Below are positions 58,262 to 64,000 of a DNA stretch of 64,000 nt, one piece after another. Origin of the DNA: Dulcicalothrix desertica PCC 7102 (lineage in GTDB: Bacteria; Cyanobacteriota; Cyanobacteriia; Cyanobacteriales; Nostocaceae); contig NZ_RSCL01000026.1 of assembly GCF_003991905.1 (NCBI RefSeq), positions 1 through 64,000 on the forward strand. Direction: 5' to 3'. The position numbers were made by a program, and so were the translations under genes. The notes beneath the pieces were generated by a model. The model was given only the letters and a program-made list of their open reading frames with translations, was not told the origin of the DNA and did not search any database. Each line of letters begins with the position of its first letter. Position 1 is the stretch's first letter.

Positions 58262-58894
58262 AAATTCCTAGAGGATAAATTGAATATAGATATATCCTCT
58301 AGGAAAATTTACCAAGCCAATAATTTTCTAGAGAAAATACAATACAAATATATTATTTATTCTGACAAGAAGTAAATATTGCTGCCTGATTTATTCAAAA
58401 TTACGTATTTATCTCTTTAGGAGCGCCTTTTCATATCTAAAAAATGTCTCCAATAAGTTTTTTTATACATGATTAAGATTAATTACTTATATGAAACAAC
58501 TCAGAGACTAAATTTCGCTCACAGCCAAATTCCTAGAGGATAAGTTGAATGTAAATATATCCTCTAGGAACTAGCAAGCCAATAATTTTCTAGAGAAAAT
58601 ACAATACAAATATATTGTTTATTCTGACAACAAGTAAATAATGTTGCCTGATTTATTCCAAATTACGTATTTGTCTTTTTAGGAGCGCCTTTTTATATCT
58701 AAAAAATGTGTCGAATATTTTTTTTTATACATGATTAAGATTAATTACTTATATGCAACTGCCCAGATACTAAATTTCTAAGCAGCCAAATTCCTAGAGG
58801 ATAAGTTGAATGTAAATATATCCTCTAGGAAAATCTAGCAAGCCAATAATTTTTTAGAAAAATACAATACAAATATATTGTCGTTCTGACAACT
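58262..58894. repeat. Tandem array of a 265-bp non-coding unit with a 13-bp hairpin
   Basis: Units start at 58262, 58527 and 58788; the third is partial (about 105 bp). Each begins with TTCCTAGAGGATA, a spacer of about 15 bases and TATCCTCTAGGAA, a perfect 13-bp stem. It continues with a second small palindrome (ATTTTCTAGAGAAAAT, altered in unit 3), a conserved ACAATACAAATATATTG and AGGAGCGCC segment. Units 1 and 2 are about 85-90 % alike by eye. No reading frame is conserved, so it is not coding. It ends about 70 bp before vapB. Confidence 0.85.
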
Positions 58895-58967
58895 TTTTTG
58901 ATTTTTTGGATAAAGTTGGATTACAATAATTTTGTACAAGTTGAGTAAATTTGTAGAAAAATAAAAA

Positions 58968-59243
58968 ATGGACTATCGTGCAGAAATACAAAAGGGCGGT
59001 AGAGTCACAATACCTTCTGTTCTCCGTAAAAAGTTGAATATGGCAGAAGGCGATATTGTGACTATTCGTGAGGAGAATGGCGATATCAAGCTTATTACGC
59101 AGCATCAAGCATTAGCAGAGGCGCGAGCGCTGGCGAATCAATATTTGACGAATGATAATACCGTTGATGATTTTCTGAGATGGCGTAAGGAAGAAGCTAT
59201 TGCTGAAGAGGATAAAATGAATCGTATCTTTAAAACAAAATGA
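58968..59243 (+). CDS. vapB: VapB-type antitoxin (AbrB/SpoVT fold)
   Basis: 91 residues. The N-terminal EIQKGGRVTIPSVLRKKLNM, then GDIVTIREENGDIKL is a swapped-hairpin AbrB DNA-binding domain. The charged C-terminal helix (TVDDFLRWRKEEAIAEEDKM) should wrap the toxin. The stop overlaps the vapC start by four bases. It probably represses its own operon. Operator not identified. Confidence 0.85.
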   Translation: MDYRAEIQKGGRVTIPSVLRKKLNMAEGDIVTIREENGDIKLITQHQALAEARALANQYLTNDNTVDDFLRWRKEEAIAEEDKMNRIFKTK

Positions 59244-59623
59244 CAGCAATTGTTTTTGATAGTTCGGTTCTTATTGCTATCCTCAAACAAGAAAGAGGAT
59301 ATGAGCAAGGTGAAGCTTTAATAAGTCAGGCTCTCGTGTTGACAATAAATTTGGCGGAGGTTGCAACATATTTAGCAAGGCAAGGGGCGCCGTTTGAAAC
59401 AATTCAAGCAATCTTAGGAAAATTTCCTTGTCAAATCGTTGATTTTACTAATGAACTAGTTGCGATGTCTGGTTTTTTGTATCATCAGACAAAATCGTTC
59501 GGACTTTCGCTGGGAGACCGTTCTTGTCTTGCTTTAGCCATAACAAGAAATCTTCCTGTTCTTACAGCAGATACTGCTTGGACAAATCTATCGTTATCTG
59601 TCGATATTCAGACAATTCGTTGA
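59240..59623 (+). CDS. vapC: VapC-type PIN-domain RNase toxin
   Basis: 127 residues. The PIN acidic residues are visible as D8 (IVFDSSVLIAILKQE), E39 (LAEVATYL), D93 region (LGDRSCLALA) and D110 region (VLTADTAW). Typical VapC proteins cut RNA, often tRNA or rRNA, when freed from the antitoxin. This copy is intact, unlike the pair at 22200-22860. Confidence 0.88.
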   Translation: MTAIVFDSSVLIAILKQERGYEQGEALISQALVLTINLAEVATYLARQGAPFETIQAILGKFPCQIVDFTNELVAMSGFLYHQTKSFGLSLGDRSCLALAITRNLPVLTADTAWTNLSLSVDIQTIR

Positions 59624-59737
59624 CCTTCCCAAAATGTCGGTCAGATAAATCACTCAAGACAATAAAAAATAAATTAATAAAAGCAAATATTTTCTATTCA
59701 TTTTGCAATCCACTTATCATTTGCAAAATCGGTGTGT

Positions 59738-59788
59738 TGTAGAGACGCAATTTATTGCGTCTATATTGCGTATATATTGCGTCTCTAC
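59738..59788. repeat. AGAGACGCAA hairpin repeat, extended
   Basis: GTAGAGACGCAATTTATTGC with GTCTATATTGCGTATATATTGCG-type continuation and GTCTCTACG at the end. A longer member of the dispersed AGAGACG hairpin family. Confidence 0.65.
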
Positions 59789-59877
59789 GTGAATATAATT
59801 TTTACGATTTCTCAAGAACTGCGATAAAAAAGCATAAATATGCTAATTGTGTTTTATTGTTTGAGTGAATCATCAGA

Positions 59878-60549
59878 GTGTATACTGCCCCCAAATTATT
59901 TAGAAACCTTGATATCCGACCAAGACTACTGATTTCTATTGTCGGCGCCGTCTTAGTTGCTACACTACTATTACCATCTTGGCTACATCTGTCTACACGT
60001 ATTCTTTGTGGTTGGAATGCTGGAGTTGACGTTTTTTTAGTTTCAACTTTGTGGAATATGTTCAGGGCAACTCCAGAAAAAATGCGTCGTTATGCTTTAA
60101 CTGAATATCAAGGTCGTTTGACACTGTTATTACTAGTCACTGCTGCTGCGAGTGCAAGTATCTTTGCCATTGGGTTTTTACTTTCGGATACCAAAGGACT
60201 TTCTATATCAATAGTAGTATTTCACGTTGTAGTCTCAGCTTTGACAATTGTTGGTTCTTGGTTACTGGTGCATACTATGTTTGCCTTAGAATATGCATAT
60301 AGGTATTACCACGACACGAATATAACAAGCAAGCAATCTCCATGTTTAGATTTTCCTAACGAAACTGACCCAGACTATTGGGACTTTTTATACTTTTCGT
60401 TCGTTATTGGTATGACAAGTCAAGTTTCTGATGTTCAAACAACATCGCGCTTAATGCGGCGCCTTGCACTCTTACATGGCATAATATCTTTTTTCTTCAA
60501 TACTTCTATTTTGGCGATGAGTATAAATATTATCGCTGCTCTGATTTAA
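59878..60549 (+). CDS. DUF1345 membrane protein
   Basis: 223 residues from a GTG start. Five or so membrane spans and the family hallmark CGWNAGVDVFLVSTLWNM near residue 39, then ALEYAYRYYHDT near 138 and DPDYWDFLYFSFVIGMTSQV with SDVQTTSRLMRRLALLHGI at the end match DUF1345. The family is widespread in bacteria, of unknown function, and resembles the ion-channel-like proteins. It is followed after 16 bases by an unknown gene on the same strand. Confidence 0.85.
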   Translation: MYTAPKLFRNLDIRPRLLISIVGAVLVATLLLPSWLHLSTRILCGWNAGVDVFLVSTLWNMFRATPEKMRRYALTEYQGRLTLLLLVTAAASASIFAIGFLLSDTKGLSISIVVFHVVVSALTIVGSWLLVHTMFALEYAYRYYHDTNITSKQSPCLDFPNETDPDYWDFLYFSFVIGMTSQVSDVQTTSRLMRRLALLHGIISFFFNTSILAMSINIIAALI

Positions 60550-60565
60550 AAACAAAATCACTCAG

Positions 60566-60952
60566 ATGGCGCCACCTATTTACAAAAATCAAAATAATAC
60601 TACTGTTCTTTATCGTCCCGTTGGGCAAAAAGAATTAGATTTGATTCAAGAAAGTGGTTATACAACCTTTCCAGCAAGACTTCCTCATCAACCTATTTTT
60701 TATCCTGTACTTAACGAAGAGTACGCTATTCAAATAGCTAGAGATTGGAATACTAAAGATAAAGCATCTGGTTACGTAGGATATGTGACTCGCTTTCAAG
60801 TTAAAAGTGATTTTTTACAAAGATATACTGTACAAACTGTAGGTGGTTTGCAACACCAAGAGTATTGGATACCTGCTGAAGATTTAGATAATTTTAATAC
60901 TCACATTGTCGGTAAAATTGAGGTAATTGCTGAGTTTAGGAATGAAGAGTAG
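60566..60952 (+). CDS. Unknown protein, 'ADP-ribosylation/crystallin J1'-type annotation
   Basis: 128 residues. The pattern LYRPVGQKELDLIQESGYTT, PARLPHQPIFYPVLNEEYA, YVGYVTRFQV and HQEYWIPAEDLDNFN recalls a small cyanobacterial family often labelled ADP-ribosylation/crystallin J1. The label is not proof of activity. The H/R ... E layout is loosely like an ADP-ribosyltransferase, but I cannot identify a catalytic triad. It lies between DUF1345 and a GNAT gene and may be co-transcribed with DUF1345. Confidence 0.55.
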   Translation: MAPPIYKNQNNTTVLYRPVGQKELDLIQESGYTTFPARLPHQPIFYPVLNEEYAIQIARDWNTKDKASGYVGYVTRFQVKSDFLQRYTVQTVGGLQHQEYWIPAEDLDNFNTHIVGKIEVIAEFRNEE

Positions 60953-61006
60953 AAGAACGAAATATTTTTTCGTTAAAATAGTTTTTTAGCGTGATGTGAT
61001 TATTAT

Positions 61007-61570
61007 ATGCTGCTAAAAACTGACGAAATTTCGATTCGTCTCATGCAAGATAATATGCATGACTATGAGTTGATGGCAAAGTGGTTAACTGATGAGAAGG
61101 TTTTGGAATTTTTTGAAGGTCGAGATAATCCTTTTCCACTTGAACGAGTTATTGAGACCTATCAACCAACTGTTTGTGGTGAAGATGCTGAAGTTGCTTG
61201 CTTTATCTACTACCAAAATCAGCCTATTGGTTACTTACAATATTGTGCTTTAGATGAATTAACACAAGCGGATAGGGAAACTTACAACTTGGAAGATACG
61301 AGTGGGGTGTATGCGATAGATTTGTTTATTGGCGAAACTGAGTATTGGAATCAAGGCATTGGTAGTAGAGTTATATCAAAGCTTGTTGACTATTTATTTA
61401 ATGAACTCAACGTGCGAAGAGTTGTCGTAGACCCAGAAACTTGGAACACACGTGCTATTCATTGCTACGAAAAATGTGGGTTTGTAAAAGTGAAACTGCT
61501 ACCCAAACATGAATTGCATGAAGGTGAGTATCGAGATTGCTGGTTAATGGCAATCAACAGGAATAAATAA
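61007..61570 (+). CDS. GNAT N-acetyltransferase, AAC(6')-like
   Basis: 187 residues. Core motifs are VYAIDLFIGETEYWNQGIGS (strand 4 and the Q-x-x-G-x-G acetyl-CoA loop), RVISKLVDYLFNE and TRAIHCYEKCGFVKV at the C-terminus. The start (ISIRLMQDNMHDYELMAKWL) fits the Acetyltransf_8 / aminoglycoside 6'-N-acetyltransferase group. Relatives acylate aminoglycosides or siderophore-type amines; substrate here is unknown. No antibiotic-resistance context is visible. Confidence 0.8.
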   Translation: MLLKTDEISIRLMQDNMHDYELMAKWLTDEKVLEFFEGRDNPFPLERVIETYQPTVCGEDAEVACFIYYQNQPIGYLQYCALDELTQADRETYNLEDTSGVYAIDLFIGETEYWNQGIGSRVISKLVDYLFNELNVRRVVVDPETWNTRAIHCYEKCGFVKVKLLPKHELHEGEYRDCWLMAINRNK

Positions 61571-61619
61571 GTACACTAAATAGTAGACCCATGCGCGCCC
61601 TTAACACCACATTTGACAA

Positions 61620-62813
61620 ATGTCTGAACAATCTGCACGAATTTGTATACTAGGTGGAGGTTTTGGCGGTCTTTATACCGCTTTACGCCTCAGCCAGTTA
61701 CCTTGGGATAATAACCAAAAGCCTGAAATTATCCTTGTTGACCAAAGCGACCGCTTTTTATTCTCTCCGTTATTGTACGAACTATTGACTGGAGAGTTAC
61801 AAACTTGGGAAATTGCACCCCCTTTTGCTGAACTACTGCAAAATACAGGTGTACGTTTTTGCCAAGCTGCTGTATCTGGAATTGATGTTGACTCAAAAAG
61901 TATTCACTTACATGATGGTCCCGAAATTAAATGTGACCGTTTAGTTTTGGCATTAGGTGGTGAAACTCCGCTTGATATGGTACCAGGAGCAACATCTTAT
62001 GCCTATTCATTCCGTACAATTACAGATGCATATCGTCTAGAAGAACGTTTACGCATTTTAGAAGAATCTGATAAAGATAAAATTCGTATCGCTATTGTCG
62101 GCGCCGGTTATAGCGGTGTGGAGTTAGCGTGTAAATTATCTGATAGACTTGGCGACCGAGGAAGATTTAGATTAGTTGAAGTCAGCGACCAAATTTTACG
62201 CACTTCTCCCGAATTTAACCGCGAAGCAGCGCAAAAAGCTTTAGAAAAACATGGAGTCTTTCTCGACCTCGACACCAAGGTAGAGTCTATTAGCCAAGAT
62301 AGCATCACCCTTGAATATAAAAATCAACTTGATACTATTCCTGTTGATTTGGTAATTTGGACTGTAGGGACAAGAGTGGCGCCTGTAGTTCGTGGTCTTC
62401 CTTTAAAGCAAAACCAACGCGGTCAAATTATCGTTGAACCAACTTTACAGGCGCCTGACTATCCTGATATTTTTGCTTTGGGTGATTTAGCTGAATGTCA
62501 CGATGCTCAAGGACAAAGAGTTCCAAGCACCGCTCAATCTGCTTTCCAACAAGCTGATTATACTGCGTGGAATATTTGGGCAAGTTTAACAAATCGTCCA
62601 TTGTTACCTTTCCGTTACCAACCATTAGGCGAAATGATGACGTTGGGTGTTGATAATGCTACCCTCACAGGATTAGGTATTAAACTTTCTGGACCACTTG
62701 CTAATATTGCCCGTCGTGCAGCTTATTTATATCGAATGCCTACATTAGACCACCAGTTAAAAGTTGGTTTCAACTGGCTCGCTCGTCCTATTATTGAAGT
62801 ACTTTCAAGTTAA
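61620..62813 (+). CDS. ndbB: Type II NADH dehydrogenase family, NdbB-like (demethylphylloquinone reductase)
   Basis: 397 residues. FAD-binding ICILGGGFGGLYTALRL at the start, and NAD(P)H-binding RIAIVGAGYSGVELACKL near 158. The second FAD motif DIFALGDLAE lies near 283. The blocks FLFSPLLYELLTGELQTWEI and PFRYQPLGEMMTLG match Synechocystis NdbB (slr1743) as I remember it, which reduces demethylphylloquinone in vitamin K1 synthesis. It could also act as a general NAD(P)H:quinone reductase. Peripheral membrane protein. Confidence 0.75.
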   Translation: MSEQSARICILGGGFGGLYTALRLSQLPWDNNQKPEIILVDQSDRFLFSPLLYELLTGELQTWEIAPPFAELLQNTGVRFCQAAVSGIDVDSKSIHLHDGPEIKCDRLVLALGGETPLDMVPGATSYAYSFRTITDAYRLEERLRILEESDKDKIRIAIVGAGYSGVELACKLSDRLGDRGRFRLVEVSDQILRTSPEFNREAAQKALEKHGVFLDLDTKVESISQDSITLEYKNQLDTIPVDLVIWTVGTRVAPVVRGLPLKQNQRGQIIVEPTLQAPDYPDIFALGDLAECHDAQGQRVPSTAQSAFQQADYTAWNIWASLTNRPLLPFRYQPLGEMMTLGVDNATLTGLGIKLSGPLANIARRAAYLYRMPTLDHQLKVGFNWLARPIIEVLSS

Positions 62814-62814
62814 T

Positions 62815-62843
62815 CCCCCAACCTCCCGAATTTCGGGGGGTTA
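62815..62843 (+). terminator. Hairpin after ndbB
   Basis: CCTCCCGAATTTCGGGGGG forms a stem of about seven base pairs, followed by a short T-containing stretch. An AAGGAG ribosome site for the next gene lies directly after it. Confidence 0.5.
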
Positions 62844-62860
62844 TAAGGAGTAAAATTGCT

Positions 62861-63253
62861 ATGCCTTCACCTTTTCCAGGGATGAATCCTTACTTAGAAA
62901 ATCCCGCATTTTGGTCAGAATTTCATAACCTTTTAATTTCATCGATTTCTCAAACACTAAACCCAATATTAAGACCTAAATATCGAGTTGCTATAGAACA
63001 GCGAGTATATCAAACAACTGATGGAGATTCTCTTTTAGTTGGCGTTCCAGATGTAGCGGTGCAAAGTCACCAAACTGCAAATAATCAGGAAACAGGGAAT
63101 GTTGCTGTTGCTTCTCCTCCTACTCAAGCGGTTACTGTAACTATCCCAATGCCAGAAAGAGTACGAGAGACTTACTTGGAAGTGCGGGATGTTGCAACAA
63201 AGGAAGTAGTAACAGTTATTGAAGTATTATCTCGTGACGACTCCACACGCTAA
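62861..63253 (+). pseudogene. DUF4058 gene cut by the IscB element
   Basis: 130 codons from the ATG give the usual DUF4058 start (MPSPFPGMNPYLENPAFWSE) and run to VVTVIEVLS, where relatives continue with PTNKR and another 100 or more residues. Here the frame runs into foreign sequence (RDDSTR) and stops at 63253. The break is at about 63230-63240. DUF4058 is a nuclease-like (PD-(D/E)XK-related) cyanobacterial family of unknown role. The remaining part is expected beyond the IscB element outside the window. Confidence 0.8.
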
Positions 63254-63538
63254 CTGCTTGCAGTATAGCGTCGGCTTCTAGAAGGAAACTTTTAGAGGTT
63301 CGTCATTAGCCTCAGTATTCCGTAATGCAAGGGATACTACGTTTATTCAGAATGTATAGGCACTCCAGAATGTAAGGGGTAGCGCCCTGTCTTATAGTTT
63401 TGGACACTGCGGTTAGCGATTAAACATCCCTACTTGGTAGAGGGGAAGTGTTGCTGACAAGAAACCTGGGTAAACATTGGCGAAGAAGACCACCCACGAG
63501 GGATGAACTTTTTATTAGTTCAATTACAAACAACGAAA
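63232..63538 (+). ncRNA. Probable omega RNA (HEARO-type) region of the IscB element
   Basis: About 300 non-coding bases between the broken DUF4058 frame and the iscB start. They include several short complementary segments and end in GACAAGAAACCTGGGTAAAC, then ACCACCCACGAGGGATGAA. IscB systems are known to be preceded by a structured omega RNA, first described as HEARO RNA, in just this position. In those systems the guide is read from the flank at the 5' end, which here would be DUF4058 sequence. Exact ends were not determined. Confidence 0.65.
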
Positions 63539-64000
63539 ATGAAAGTATTAGTTATCAACAAACATGGGCAACCCTTAATGCCCACATCACCCCGGAAAGC
63601 AAGGTTACTTCTATCTTCAGGAAAAGCCAAAATTGTTGGACGTGACCCTTTTACAATCCAATTAATTTACGGTTCTAGTGGTTACAAGCAAGAAGTAACG
63701 CTTGGAATTGATGCTGGTTATCAACATATCGGATTTAGCGCGATTACTGAAAAGGAAGAATTAATCGGCGGAGAATTGGAATTATTAGATGGTGTATCAG
63801 AACGTATTACTGAACGTTTTAAGTACCGCAGACAAAGAAGAAATAGATTAAGACATCGCGCACCAAGATTCGATAACCGCACACGGGAGGAAGGATGGTT
63901 AACTCCATCAGTCCAACATAAACTTGATACCCACATCAAAATCGTCGAACGTATTAAATCAATATTGCCAGTAACGAAAATTATCATTGAAACAGCAAAC
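63539..64000 (+). CDS. iscB: IscB RNA-guided nuclease (5' part, runs off the window)
   Basis: 154 codons from the ATG at 63539 without a stop. The start MKVLVINKHGQPLMPTSPRK, then ARLLLSSGKAKIV is the PLMP domain. RuvC motif I is TLGIDAGYQHIGFSAI near residue 60. An arginine-rich bridge helix follows (FKYRRQRRNRLRHRAPRFDN, near 98-118), and RuvC motif II is KIIIETAN at the window edge. These mark IscB, the ancestor-like relative of Cas9 carried by IS200/IS605-type elements. The HNH domain and motif III lie outside. All visible catalytic residues are present. Confidence 0.88.
   Translation, partial: MKVLVINKHGQPLMPTSPRKARLLLSSGKAKIVGRDPFTIQLIYGSSGYKQEVTLGIDAGYQHIGFSAITEKEELIGGELELLDGVSERITERFKYRRQRRNRLRHRAPRFDNRTREEGWLTPSVQHKLDTHIKIVERIKSILPVTKIIIETAN

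Noticed and set aside
63448-63645. Plus-strand frame overlapping the iscB start
   Set aside because: It runs through the omega RNA region and then over iscB in another frame; the iscB frame is clearly the real one.

Overview
The window is cyanobacterial chromosome, most likely from a filamentous, motile, probably heterocyst-forming genus related to Rivularia, Calothrix or Nostoc. The evidence is an HpsE-like hormogonium polysaccharide glycosyltransferase, a TftA-like filament-terminus amidase, an iron-uptake porin with an S-layer-homology (SLH) segment, an NdbB-type quinone reductase, a PEP-CTERM protein, a DUF4058 gene, and heptanucleotide short tandem repeats. Overall GC is low (about 38-40 % by eye). 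The usual cyanobacterial palindrome HIP1 was not seen. Instead the hexamer GGCGCC recurs about every 500 bp (roughly 120 copies), and GATC is almost absent.

Region 1 to 17 kb is accessory in character. It holds two intact and one collapsed DUF2887-type Rpn nuclease genes, a fourth Rpn-like gene, two family 2 glycosyltransferases, a small ribbon-helix-helix gene, and a HipA-like kinase / HIRAN / Fic operon. The core genes rpmB and htpG follow, then a frameshifted antitoxin and several small unknown genes. Region 17 to 26 kb holds clpB, an iron-uptake porin, gloA, a vapBC-like pair whose toxin has an in-frame stop, an exported DUF2092-like protein, an NrdG-like activase and enolase. Between 26.7 and 27.8 kb lie enolase fragments fused to a truncated TnpB.

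Region 28 to 45 kb is mainly housekeeping: argC, ribBA, an enterobacterial-type ilvD with raised GC, a PIG-V-like mannosyltransferase, dnaG, tftA-like, sbcC and a PAS-PAS histidine kinase. From 45.2 to 47.1 kb is a compact ParA ATPase / double ribbon-helix-helix / PD-(D/E)XK nuclease operon. It lies in a GGCGCC-free stretch and is flanked by two diverged copies of the 3' end of an exported-protein gene. This is the best candidate in the window for an undescribed system.

Region 48 to 64 kb contains a decayed ABC permease, the aa3-type cytochrome oxidase operon ctaC-ctaD-ctaE, and the divergent heme A genes ctaA-ctaB. A secreted phospholipase-D-like lipoprotein with a ComEA-like tail follows, then a MITE-like element, a 265-bp tandem array of hairpin-bearing units, an intact vapBC, a DUF1345 protein, a small unknown gene, a GNAT enzyme and ndbB. 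At the right edge a DUF4058 gene is cut by an IscB element with its omega RNA region, which runs off the window. All calls were made by reading; no database search was run.
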